From assembly GCA_944322355.1 (NCBI GenBank), contig CALUOT010000012.1:1-53729 (forward strand): a stretch of DNA of 53,729 nucleotides. The letters run 5' to 3'. Position numbers and translations under genes: made by a program. Below, piece after piece: positions 25,921-33,801 of the stretch (the stretch's first letter is position 1; each line of letters begins with the position of its first letter). This DNA comes from an uncultured Bacteroides sp. (lineage in GTDB: Bacteria; Bacteroidota; Bacteroidia; Bacteroidales; Bacteroidaceae). Below the pieces are notes generated by a model. That model was not told the origin of the DNA. It saw only the letters and a program-made list of their open reading frames with translations, and did no database searches.

Positions 25921-27084
25921 ATGTTACTACCGGAATTAAAACAAAGGCGTGACAAAATACGTGTGTTGATGGCTCAACAAGGGATTGACGCCGCCCTGTT
26001 CACTTGCAATACCAATTTGATTTATACCTACGGACGAGTAATCAGCGGGTATCTATACCTACCTCTGAATGCTCCGGCCCGCTTGTTCGTTAAACGTCCT
26101 AACAATATCGAAGGAGAACACATCTTTTCCATCCGAAAACCGGAACAATTGCCTGAACTCATCCAGCAAAGCGAGTTGCCCATGCCCCGGAAATTAATGC
26201 TCGAAGGCGATGAACTCTCTTATACGGAATATAGTCGCCTGGCAGCATGCTTTCCCGATTCGGAAGTGCTTCCTTGTGGTACATCGCTCATCCGACAAGC
26301 CCGCAGCGTGAAGACGGAAATGGAGATTGAGATGTTTCGCCGTTCGGGCATTGCCCATGCCAAAGCCTACGAACAGATACCTTCTGTCTATACACCGGGC
26401 ATGACGGACCGCCAACTCTCCATCGAAATCGAACGACTGATGCGTTTGGAAGGATGTCTGGGCATCTTCCGGGTATTCGGCCGTAGCATGGAGATATTCA
26501 TGGGTAGCCTGCTGGCCGGCGATAATGCAGCCGCTCCCTCACCTTACGATTTTGCTTTGGGGGGTGAAGGACTCGATCCCTCGCTGCCGGGTGGGGTGAA
26601 TGGCACTTTGCTGCAACCCGGACAAAGCTTCATGGTGGACTTAGGAGGTAACTTTTATGGTTACATGGGTGATATGAGCCGGGTGTTCTCCATCGGTCGA
26701 TTACCCGAACAGGCCTATGCAGCCCATCAGACTTGCTTAGAGATACAAGCAGAAGTTACCGCCCTGGCTAAACCTGGAGCCGTTTGCGAAGACCTTTACC
26801 AGAAAGCCATTGAGATAGTGACCAAAGCCGGTTTTGCCGATTACTTCATGGGCACGGTTCAGAAAGCCAAATTCATCGGTCACGGCATCGGACTCGAAAT
26901 CAATGAGGCACCGGTAATTGCCCCACGTATCAAGCAAGAATTGGAACCAGGCATGGTGTTTGCTTTAGAGCCCAAAATCGTGCTTCCCACTATCGGCCCT
27001 GTAGGTATTGAGAATTCATGGGCTGTTACTGCCGAGGGAGTAGAAAAACTAACTCTTTGCCAAGAAGAAATCATCGAACTATAA
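25921..27084 (+). CDS. M24-family aminopeptidase, Xaa-Pro type
   Basis: A 387-residue creatinase/prolidase-like enzyme. The N-terminal creatinase domain (about 1-150) precedes the pita-bread domain. Metal ligands are visible in MVDLGGNFYGYMGDMSRVF (two Asp), GHGIGLEINEAP (His), PGMVFALEPKIV (Glu) and VGIEN (Glu). It probably removes or cleaves next to proline in cytoplasmic peptide turnover. The start at 25921 (MLLPELKQRRDKIR) follows the promoter; the upstream in-frame ATG at 25891 lies in the -7 box. A conserved 3' hairpin element follows the stop. Confidence 0.9.
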   Translation: MLLPELKQRRDKIRVLMAQQGIDAALFTCNTNLIYTYGRVISGYLYLPLNAPARLFVKRPNNIEGEHIFSIRKPEQLPELIQQSELPMPRKLMLEGDELSYTEYSRLAACFPDSEVLPCGTSLIRQARSVKTEMEIEMFRRSGIAHAKAYEQIPSVYTPGMTDRQLSIEIERLMRLEGCLGIFRVFGRSMEIFMGSLLAGDNAAAPSPYDFALGGEGLDPSLPGGVNGTLLQPGQSFMVDLGGNFYGYMGDMSRVFSIGRLPEQAYAAHQTCLEIQAEVTALAKPGAVCEDLYQKAIEIVTKAGFADYFMGTVQKAKFIGHGIGLEINEAPVIAPRIKQELEPGMVFALEPKIVLPTIGPVGIENSWAVTAEGVEKLTLCQEEIIEL

Positions 27085-27097
27085 ACCCTACTGCACC

Positions 27098-27150
27098 AAT
27101 TTAAGAACAGGCTTGTGAGGGTGTGTCGTAATAGATGTATGGCACACCCT
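27098..27150 (+). repeat. Dispersed 3'-end hairpin element, copy 2
   Basis: Starting 13 bp after the stop, AGGGTGTGTCGTA pairs with TGTATGGCACACCCT. The flanks (TAAGAACAGG, TTGTG) also match the copy after pfp (6248-6300, minus). No T run follows. Confidence 0.75.
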
Positions 27151-27194
27151 CTTGCATCAGCCATTATGGCAGGAAACAACTGCCAAAATTTCTT

Positions 27195-27271
27195 ATATAT
27201 TCGTGGGCCATTTAATATATATTCGCGGGCACTTTCATATATATTCGTGAGCCTACGCACTTATATTTCTT
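27195..27271 (+). repeat. 22-bp tandem array D
   Basis: The ATTCG block recurs at 27199, 27221 and 27243, with a degenerate one at 27265; units read ATATATTCGTGGGCC and similar. The array ends in GCACTTATATTTC and a seven-T run. Array G (39748-39823) is homologous, including the CTGCCAAAA leader and the GCACTTATAT end. Confidence 0.85.
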
Positions 27272-27314
27272 TTTTTGGGTATCTCAGTTTTTCGTTCAAG
27301 TAAGGGGAATGAAT

Positions 27315-27560
27315 AAAAGGAAAGCCCGTATCCTTGAAGACATAAAAGAAGCGCAGGTCAACTTCAGTCTTCACTGTTGAGGTCTTAGGATACCTGATGT
27401 TACGAAGAGTTCAGATGCACCTACGCTATACGTAGGCGTCAGCCATCTTATTCTTATTGTAACATCTTGAAAGTTCCTAAGTTCCAACAGTTATTAAGAA
27501 TAATAGCAAACGCTAATATTTTCCCACAAAAATGCCATCAGCCCGCACTCGGGCATAATA
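27315..27560 (-). ncRNA. Candidate rod-shaped structured RNA, possibly 6S-like
   Basis: No protein frame is convincing, but nested complementary blocks line up: 27373-27379 with 27485-27491 (7 bp), 27384-27389 with 27476-27481 (6 bp), 27396-27403 with 27459-27466 (8 bp), 27414-27417 with 27444-27447, and a terminal hairpin 27420-27425/27431-27436 with loop CTATA. Together they form a long rod with internal loops, as in 6S RNA. A GCCCG/CGGGC hairpin lies at 27541-27554. TACATTTG on the minus strand at 27567-27574 would start it, which favours minus. Boundaries and strand are estimates, and the 6S idea is inference from shape only. Confidence 0.5.
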
Positions 27561-27566
27561 ACTTTG

Positions 27567-27574
27567 CAAATGTA
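27567..27574 (-). promoter_or_regulatory. -7 box for the candidate RNA
   Basis: TACATTTG on the minus strand matches TAnnTTTG, about 7 bp before the right end of the structured region. No clear -33 element. Confidence 0.4.
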
Positions 27575-27815
27575 CGAAAAAGAAATCGGAATCTCATCAA
27601 GATTCTCTTGATTTTTAATAAAAGAAATTCATGTATATATGCCTCGAAAGGGTGAACATAGTTTTTGAAAGGTTAGTTAACCACTTGCTAAATCTAAACG
27701 CTTAATCACAACTGATGGAAAAATCCTGAATTGCCTTTCAAAAAGTCATAAATCTGTTCGTTTTGCTAACACCGTTGTTTCTTTATTCCGGAGAAATAGA
27801 AGTTAAAGACTGTAA
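27575..27815. other. Noncoding stretch between the RNA candidate and array E
   Basis: No gene is seen. It holds an 11-bp inverted repeat, TTTTTGAAAGG (27662-27672) with CCTTTCAAAAA (27734-27744), with no T run. Confidence 0.5.
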
Positions 27816-27947
27816 AAAATAGCCTTCCGATGGGTCACATACGATGTTTTGGGGCAAAACATTGCTTCTTCCGAGGCATCACATTGCTTCTTCCAAGGGC
27901 AAATAAGCAACCTTCCATGGGTAATTTCCCAACTACCCATGGGTAGT
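27816..27947 (+). repeat. 22-bp tandem array E
   Basis: Units start at 27816, 27838, 27860, 27882, 27904 and 27926. The best two begin CATTGCTTCTTCC and are homologous to array C. The last unit contains the perfect palindrome CTACCCATGGGTAG (27933-27946). Confidence 0.85.
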
Positions 27948-28178
27948 TAAGCGTTTTTTTCGAGTAAATTTGTCAAGATTCAGAAAGAAATGCGAGGATT
28001 TCGGGCTTCTACAGGTCGGATTTCGCTCTAATTTGCGTGCCGCCAAGTGTTAAATTTTGGTTTATTTCCTTGGGAATGAGGAATAAAGAACGTTTTTTCT
28101 TTGCTTGAAATCCACCGGGACGTACTTCGGTCGGAAATACGCGATTCTCAGCGATTAGGAAAGTCAAAGTGTCAGAAT
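27948..28178 (+). repeat. Dispersed element tail, copy 2
   Basis: Colinear with 15007-15236. It ends in GCGATTCTCAGCGATTAG and AAAGTCAAAGTGTCA. The last about 64 bp also match, inverted, 39616-39679. It is followed by the hairpin terminator at 28230-28265. Confidence 0.8.
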
Positions 28179-28229
28179 GACACTACGGAATACAAGTGTG
28201 AAGTACACGGAGGAGGAAGAAGAAGGGAT

Positions 28230-28265
28230 ATCCCGCAACGATGTCCCCGCGTCGCGGGATTTTTC
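28230..28265 (+). terminator. Hairpin and T run upstream of the hisC promoter
   Basis: ATCCCGC (28230-28236) pairs with GCGGGAT (28254-28260), followed by T. It would end transcripts arriving from the dispersed element before the hisC promoter. Confidence 0.75.
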
Positions 28266-28300
28266 ATCAGCAATTAGCACGATATCTGAAGAATTTTGTC

Positions 28301-28308
28301 TATGTTTG
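28301..28308 (+). promoter_or_regulatory. -7 box of hisC
   Basis: TATGTTTG, 28 bp before the hisC ATG at 28336. It lies after the upstream terminator, so hisC-hisB seems to have its own promoter. Confidence 0.45.
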
Positions 28309-28335
28309 CATTTCGATAAGAAAAATAAATGGATT

Positions 28336-29379
28336 ATGAAATCATTGCAAGAACTGGTACGACCCAACATCTGGCGGTTGAAGCCCTATTCTTCGGCCCG
28401 CGATGAATATAGCGGACACGAAGCCTCTGTCTTTTTGGATGCTAACGAGAATCCCTACAATCACCCGAACAATCGCTATCCCGACCCTTTGCAACTCGAC
28501 TTGAAAAAAGAATTAAGCCGGGTGAAGCAGGTGCCTATAGAGAACATTTTCCTGGGCAATGGAAGTGATGAAGCCATAGACCTGACTTTTCGGATTTTCT
28601 GTGAACCTCGGGTGGACAATGTAGTGGCTATCGACCCCACGTATGGCATGTATCAGGTGTGTGCCGATGTGAATGATATAGCGTACCGCAAAGTGCTTTT
28701 GAACGAACATTTTCAATTCTCGGCCGAACAGATGCTGGAAGCGACCGATGCCCATACGAAATTGATGTTTCTATGCTCGCCCAACAACCCAACGGGCAAC
28801 AATCTGAATCGTGGTGAAATAGAAAAGTTGCTCGAACATTTCGAAGGCATCGTGGTGGTGGACGAGGCATATATCGATTTCTCAGACGCCCGCTCTTTCC
28901 TGCTCGACTTGCCGAAATATCCCAACCTCATTGTCTTGCAAACCTTTTCCAAGGCTTGGGGCTGTGCCGCCCTCCGTTTGGGAATGGCCTTCGCTTCGCG
29001 AGAGATTGTCTCCCTCTTCAATAAGGTGAAGTATCCCTATAATGTAAACCTGTTGACCCAAAAGCAAGCCTCGGAAATGATTTTCCGTTATTACGAAGTA
29101 GAGCGATGGGTGAAGGTGCTGAAAGAAGAAAGGAAATGGCTGGAAAAGCAGATAGCCTCTTTACCCGATACGGTCAACGTATTTCCCTCTGATGCCAACT
29201 TCTTCCTGGTGCGGATGACCGATGCACCGGCCATTTACAAATACCTGGTCGAACGGGGCATCATTGTACGCAACCGGCATTCGGTTTCCTTATGTGGGAA
29301 TTGTTTACGAATCACAGTCGGTACGCGGATAGAGAACGAACAATTGTTGGAAGCATTGAGTCAATATAGCAAAGTATGA
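28336..29379 (+). CDS. hisC: Histidinol-phosphate aminotransferase
   Basis: A 347-residue class I/II PLP aminotransferase. Recognised blocks are [30 protein letters not shown] and [14 protein letters not shown] with the PLP-binding Lys206. It converts imidazole-acetol phosphate to histidinol phosphate. The start at 28336 ([11 protein letters not shown]) is the family-typical one; the frame is open 53 codons further upstream but that region contains the terminator and -7 box. It overlaps hisB by 4 bp (ATGA). hisG and hisD, which often precede it in Bacteroides, are absent here. Confidence 0.95.
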   Translation: MKSLQELVRPNIWRLKPYSSARDEYSGHEASVFLDANENPYNHPNNRYPDPLQLDLKKELSRVKQVPIENIFLGNGSDEAIDLTFRIFCEPRVDNVVAIDPTYGMYQVCADVNDIAYRKVLLNEHFQFSAEQMLEATDAHTKLMFLCSPNNPTGNNLNRGEIEKLLEHFEGIVVVDEAYIDFSDARSFLLDLPKYPNLIVLQTFSKAWGCAALRLGMAFASREIVSLFNKVKYPYNVNLLTQKQASEMIFRYYEVERWVKVLKEERKWLEKQIASLPDTVNVFPSDANFFLVRMTDAPAIYKYLVERGIIVRNRHSVSLCGNCLRITVGTRIENEQLLEALSQYSKV

Positions 29380-30494
29380 AGAAAGTTTTATTTATCGATA
29401 GAGACGGCACCCTGGTGATTGAACCACCGACCGATTATCAACTGGATGCTTATGAAAAGCTGGAGTTCTATCCCAAAGTGATGCGAAATCTAGGATTTAT
29501 CCGGGCTAAACTCGACTTTGAGCTGGTCATGGTCACCAACCAAGACGGACTGGGCACAGCTTCCTTTCCGGAAGAAACCTTTTGGCCGGTACATAACTTG
29601 ATTATGAAAACGCTGGAGGGTGAAGGCATTACTTTCGACAACATTTGCATTGACCGGAGTTTGCCGGCCGACCAGGCTCCTACCCGCAAGCCCCGTACGG
29701 GTATGCTGACCGCATACATAAACAATCCGGCCTACGACTTGGCAGGAAGTTTCGTGATAGGTGACCGGGCGACTGATGTGGAGTTGGCCAGAAACTTAGG
29801 ATGCCGGGCCATCCTCTTGCAGGAAAACAAGGACTCACTCCCCCAAGAGTTACAGGACGTATGTACCTTGGCTACAACCGATTGGGACCGAATAGCCGAC
29901 TTCCTCTATGCAGGCGAGCGTAAAGCAGAAGTACACCGGGTGACTCATGAGACGGACATCCGGGTATCAGTCGATGTCGATGGTTCCGGCCAATGTGACA
30001 TACACACGGGATTGGGATTCTTCGACCACATGCTGGAGCAAATCGGCAAACACGGAGGCATGGACTTAACGATTCAGGTGAAAGGTGACTTGCACGTGGA
30101 CGAACACCACACCATCGAAGACACAGCCTTGGTACTGGGTGAATGCCTGTACCGGGCGTTAGGCGACAAGCGAGGCATAGAACGTTATGGCTATGCCCTA
30201 CCCATGGACGATTGTTTATGCCAGGTGTGTCTGGACTTTGGCGGACGTCCTTGGTTAGTATGGCAAGCCGACTTCCAACGAGAACGTATCGGGGAAATGC
30301 CCACCGAAATGTTCATGCACTTCTTCAAGTCACTGAGCGATGCAGCCCGAATGAATCTCCACATCAAGGCCGAAGGAACTAACGAGCATCATAAAATAGA
30401 GGGCATCTTCAAAGCATTGGCCCGTGCCCTGCGTATGGCGGTGAAGCGCGACATCTATCGGTATGAGTTGCCCTCCTCCAAAGGATTACTTTAG
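29376..30494 (+). CDS. hisB: Bifunctional histidinol-phosphatase / imidazoleglycerol-phosphate dehydratase
   Basis: A 372-residue fusion. The N-terminal HAD phosphatase (about 1-170) has the nucleophile motif FIDRDGTLV (Asp8, Asp10). The C-terminal dehydratase (about 185-372) has [27 protein letters not shown] and the second metal block [19 protein letters not shown]. It carries out two steps of histidine synthesis in the cytoplasm. The fused form is as in E. coli. Translation is coupled to hisC by the 4-bp overlap. The cobW-like gene follows after 38 bp and could be co-transcribed. Confidence 0.95.
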   Translation: MKKVLFIDRDGTLVIEPPTDYQLDAYEKLEFYPKVMRNLGFIRAKLDFELVMVTNQDGLGTASFPEETFWPVHNLIMKTLEGEGITFDNICIDRSLPADQAPTRKPRTGMLTAYINNPAYDLAGSFVIGDRATDVELARNLGCRAILLQENKDSLPQELQDVCTLATTDWDRIADFLYAGERKAEVHRVTHETDIRVSVDVDGSGQCDIHTGLGFFDHMLEQIGKHGGMDLTIQVKGDLHVDEHHTIEDTALVLGECLYRALGDKRGIERYGYALPMDDCLCQVCLDFGGRPWLVWQADFQRERIGEMPTEMFMHFFKSLSDAARMNLHIKAEGTNEHHKIEGIFKALARALRMAVKRDIYRYELPSSKGLL

Positions 30495-30532
30495 TCTACC
30501 TGTATCATCTATCCTTATATACTATCTATAAA

Positions 30533-31726
30533 ATGGAAACAAAAGAAATACCCATCCTGCTGCTGACAGGCTATCTGGGCAGCGGGAAAACGACCTTGGT
30601 AAACAGACTTCTTAACGAAGCACAAGGCGAACGTTTTGCAGTTATCGTCAATGACATCGGAGAAGTAAATATTGATGCCGACCTCATCCAGAAAGGAGGT
30701 GTAGTAGGCATGAATGATGACAGCCTCGTGGCCTTACAGAACGGATGCATCTGCTGCACGTTGCGTACGGATCTTATCGAACAAGTGCGTATGTTACTCA
30801 GAATGCAACGATTTGACTATATCGTCATCGAAGCAAGTGGCATCTGTGAACCCGAACCTATCGCACAAACTCTCTGTACGATACCCACATTGGGAGCAGC
30901 CTACACCCAATACGGTCGTTCACGGTTAGACTGTATTACATGCGTGGTCGATGCCTTGCGCTTACGCGATGAATTCGATACCGGCAACCGCCTCCAACAG
31001 AAACCGACCGATGAAGAAGATATAGCTAACTTGCTAATACAGCAAATAGAGTTTAGCAACCTTGTCTTACTGAACAAAGCAGATGAAGTTAGTGCAGAAG
31101 AACTGGGACGTATGCGCGAAATCATCCACACCCTACAACCCACGGCGGACATCATCTGTTGCAATTATGCCGATGTGCCGATGCAGAAATTGCTCCATAC
31201 AGAATTGTTCGATTTTGAACGGTTGGCAACTTCCGCCGGATGGATACGCGGCATCGAACAACCATTGGAAGAATTGGAAACATCCCATGATGCGCACGAA
31301 CATGAGCACGACCACGATCACCATCATCACCACGAACATGAAGAAGGAGAAACGGAAGAATATGGCATACAGACGTATGTATACTACCGCCGACCGGCAT
31401 TCGATATACACCGGCTGGATGAATTCCTGGCCACCCGCTGGCCACGCAATATCATCCGAACCAAAGGCGTCTGCTATTTCAGCCATAATCGCGATATGTC
31501 GTACTTATTCGAACAGGCTGGTTCACAAAAACAATTGCGCGAAGCCGGTTTGTGGTATGCCACAGCTCCCGAAGAAGATCTGGTGCAACTGATGAAACAG
31601 GAACCCGGATTGCTTCGCGATTGGGACAAAACGTATGGTGACCGGATGCAAAAACTGGTCTTCATCGGTCAGCACTTGGACAAAGATGCACTGGCCCGTG
31701 AACTGGACGCTTGCCTGGAGCGTTAA
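30533..31726 (+). CDS. CobW/COG0523-family GTP-dependent metal chaperone
   Basis: A 397-residue G3E GTPase. Walker A is GYLGSGKTT (13-21), the metal-binding GCICC motif is at 71-75, the guanine motif NKAD is at 181-184, and the C-terminal CobW domain covers about 280-390. A His/Asp/Glu-rich loop (about 252-271, with five His in a row) probably binds metal, most often zinc in this family. It likely hands a metal ion to a client protein; the client is unknown and no zinc-repressor site was recognised. It follows hisB by 38 bp without an obvious promoter. Confidence 0.9.
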   Translation: METKEIPILLLTGYLGSGKTTLVNRLLNEAQGERFAVIVNDIGEVNIDADLIQKGGVVGMNDDSLVALQNGCICCTLRTDLIEQVRMLLRMQRFDYIVIEASGICEPEPIAQTLCTIPTLGAAYTQYGRSRLDCITCVVDALRLRDEFDTGNRLQQKPTDEEDIANLLIQQIEFSNLVLLNKADEVSAEELGRMREIIHTLQPTADIICCNYADVPMQKLLHTELFDFERLATSAGWIRGIEQPLEELETSHDAHEHEHDHDHHHHHEHEEGETEEYGIQTYVYYRRPAFDIHRLDEFLATRWPRNIIRTKGVCYFSHNRDMSYLFEQAGSQKQLREAGLWYATAPEEDLVQLMKQEPGLLRDWDKTYGDRMQKLVFIGQHLDKDALARELDACLER

Positions 31727-31736
31727 ATCATAGTAT

Positions 31737-31776
31737 AAAAAGAAACGCCGTCCGCAAGGGGTAGCGTTTCTTTTTT
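31737..31776. terminator. Terminator between cobW-like and yitT-like genes
   Basis: AGAAACGC (31741-31748) pairs with GCGTTTCT (31764-31771), flanked by A and T runs, so it can serve both convergent genes. Confidence 0.85.
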
Positions 31777-31781
31777 CTTTC

Positions 31782-32747
31782 TCATTCGGGTGGAAGTTCG
31801 TTAGCATTACGGGGAAGCTGCTTCCAGCCATCACCGAACGTATCATAAGCATCGGTCACTACCACAAACGCACGGGGATCAGCTTCATAAATTTTCAACT
31901 TCACCCCGGCAACTTCTTTGTAACTGACCACCAAGAAAAGCATCTCCTTCTCATTACCCGTGTAAAGACCGCTACTCCGGATGCATGTAGCCGTGCGATC
32001 AAGTTCATGCAAAATGTAACGATGAAGTTCCGGCAGGTTTCGTTCGCTTATAACAAAGATGAGCTTATCATTCTTCGCCCCGTTAATGGTGTAAGCAATG
32101 ACACGTGAAATGATGAATATGGCAATAAGGGAATAAAAAGAAAGATAAAGGGCAGGTTCATTTTCACTGTCACCGCCACCTAAACCAAATCCAATGACAA
32201 GCAAGCCAAACAACACTACCGTCCCGTCAACAAGAAGAATGGCATGAGAAAAACGAATACGCGCATACTTTTGAAGCAACATACCCACAATGTCACTTCC
32301 ACCGGTAGTTGCCTGATTACGCACCACTATACCAGTTCCTATACCTATTAAGGTAGCTCCGACCACACAACTCAACATGAGATGATTGGACAAATCAAGT
32401 GTACCACCCAATAATTGAGAAGGGTCTAATGCCTCAAGAGCCGCCTGCGTAGGATATACCAACTTGGACAAGGTATTCATCAACAAAGGAGTCACCAAGG
32501 CAGCTACGATGGTACGTGTACCAAGACGTGCCCCCAACAATAGAACTGACAAGATGAGCAACGGAACATCGAACAGATAGCCAAACGTCCCCACCTGTAT
32601 GGAAGGGAAAAGCTGATGCAACACAATACTCGCCCCATATACCCCACCAGGAACAATCTTATAAGGGTTTATGAAAAACACGAAACCGGCAGCCAGAATG
32701 GTACAGCCTGCAAAAATCTTCAGCCAAGCATAGAATGTCTTCTTCAT
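31782..32747 (-). CDS. YitT-family membrane protein with DUF2179 domain
   Basis: About 321 residues: five or six N-terminal membrane segments (FAGCTILAAGFVFFINPYKI first, then GGVYGASIVLHQLFP) with GTGIVVRNQATTGGSDIVGM, typical of YitT, and a C-terminal cytoplasmic DUF2179 domain of about 80 residues (VISERNLPELHRYILHELDR) related to PII-like folds. Transport function is unknown. The start at 32747 (MKKTFYAWLKI) is chosen because the longer frame begins inside the promoter. It converges on the CobW gene, and a UUCG-loop terminator of the next upstream gene lies in its promoter region. Confidence 0.88.
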   Translation of the reverse strand: MKKTFYAWLKIFAGCTILAAGFVFFINPYKIVPGGVYGASIVLHQLFPSIQVGTFGYLFDVPLLILSVLLLGARLGTRTIVAALVTPLLMNTLSKLVYPTQAALEALDPSQLLGGTLDLSNHLMLSCVVGATLIGIGTGIVVRNQATTGGSDIVGMLLQKYARIRFSHAILLVDGTVVLFGLLVIGFGLGGGDSENEPALYLSFYSLIAIFIISRVIAYTINGAKNDKLIFVISERNLPELHRYILHELDRTATCIRSSGLYTGNEKEMLFLVVSYKEVAGVKLKIYEADPRAFVVVTDAYDTFGDGWKQLPRNANELPPE

Positions 32748-32771
32748 ATACGTAGATTTATATTCATGCAG

Positions 32772-32802
32772 CAAATATACAAAATAGGCGCGTTTGTCGA
32801 AA
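32772..32802 (-). promoter_or_regulatory. Promoter of the YitT-family gene
   Basis: Minus strand: TTTC (32799-32802), 19 bp, TATATTTG (32772-32779). The spacer and -33 box overlap the terminator hairpin at 32787-32812. Confidence 0.5.
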
Positions 32803-32812
32803 CAAACACGCC
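32782..32812 (-). terminator. Terminator of the TerB-DnaJ gene with UUCG loop
   Basis: Minus strand: GGCGTGTTTGT pairs with ACAAACGCGCC (one mismatch) around TTCG, followed by TATTTTG. Confidence 0.8.
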
Positions 32813-32835
32813 TTGTTTTTTATCACGTTCTTCGC

Positions 32836-33618
32836 TTACTTCATCCCGCGAGCCTTATAAATACGCTCCTTGGCTGCATTGATTTCCTGAAATTTCTGCT
32901 CAGCTGCACGACGTATGTCTTCACCCAAGGTGGCTACTTTATCGGGATGATGTTTCAGAGCCAATCGGCGATAAGCGGAACGTACTTCAGCATCCGAAGC
33001 ATCCGGTGTTATTTCAAGCACTGCATAAGCATCTGCCAACGATTCTCCACGCAAGTTCAGCATAGAATCTACTTCACGGTCTTGCAATCCCATGCAGGCA
33101 GCCACTTCGCGAAGTGCCTCAATTTCTGCTTGACATACATTGCCATCGCTACGGGCTATTTGCGCCAAAAAATCCAGCATTTGCAACCGTTGCTCATAAG
33201 ATAAATTGGCCGCAATCTGCGCTCCGCATTCATGGATGGTTCGTCTAAAAGCTGTCGGGTCTTGCGCATCCATCCGTTTGCGCTGCTCAAACAAATTCAT
33301 CAAGATTTGCTCACCCTCCGTTACAGCCTCCGCCCCAAAGTTCATACGAAGGAACCGACGGACAAACTCCATTTCACTATGCATAATCCGTCCATCCGCC
33401 CGTATGACATAAGACGCCATGACCAACATCGCAAATAAGAAACTATTGCGCTGCCCGGCAGTACCTGTGTCCGTTGTCTGCGTTGCGCTATCCCATGCAT
33501 CACGTTGGGCATTACCGGCAGAATCAACCAACGAACCTATCGCAAAGCCTGCCAATGCACCCAATGGTCCCATCGCCATAAAACCAACGATGCCACCTAT
33601 CCATTTTCCCAATCCCAT
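32836..33618 (-). CDS. TerB-DnaJ (DjlA-like) membrane-associated co-chaperone
   Basis: A 260-residue protein. The N-terminal hydrophobic Gly-rich segment (WIGGIVGFMAMGPLGALAGF) may insert in the membrane. A TerB/DjlA-like helical domain lies at about 58-180 (MLVMASYVIRADGRIMHSE; ARSDGNVCQAEIEAL). A C-terminal J domain at about 193-258 has the HPD motif (ALKHHPDKVA) that activates DnaK. The arrangement is that of DjlA. It is a single gene behind a possible promoter near 33640, with its own terminator. Confidence 0.9.
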   Translation of the reverse strand: MGLGKWIGGIVGFMAMGPLGALAGFAIGSLVDSAGNAQRDAWDSATQTTDTGTAGQRNSFLFAMLVMASYVIRADGRIMHSEMEFVRRFLRMNFGAEAVTEGEQILMNLFEQRKRMDAQDPTAFRRTIHECGAQIAANLSYEQRLQMLDFLAQIARSDGNVCQAEIEALREVAACMGLQDREVDSMLNLRGESLADAYAVLEITPDASDAEVRSAYRRLALKHHPDKVATLGEDIRRAAEQKFQEINAAKERIYKARGMK

Positions 33619-33742
33619 ATTAATCTACTTTTTTAAAATGCAAAGAAACACATTTCCCTCAGAACAGCCAAGCCTATGTATTCGGTTTTAAGCAACTTTC
33701 GCATGTCCACTCTCACATAAAATCAAAAATTACTCCCATCGC

Positions 33743-33774
33743 TTTCACAGTCCCATGAAAAAAGCATAAATTTG
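33743..33774 (+). promoter_or_regulatory. Promoter of the RluA-family gene
   Basis: TTTC (33743-33746), 20 bp, TAAATTTG (33767-33774). Confidence 0.55.
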
Positions 33775-33801
33775 CCCACCCAACTTCATGCAATCAAGAA
33801 T

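Noticed and set aside
27467-27655. 62-codon plus-strand frame in the RNA region
   Set aside because: It overlaps the complementary blocks of the RNA candidate, lacks a promoter and resembles no protein.
28177-28335. Longer N-terminus of HisC
   Set aside because: The extra 53 codons contain a terminator hairpin and the -7 box, and the extension does not look like HisC.
27085-28335. Insertion sequence or transposase remnant in the largest gap
   Set aside because: No transposase-like frame, terminal inverted repeats or target duplication could be seen; the content is repeats and a structured RNA candidate.
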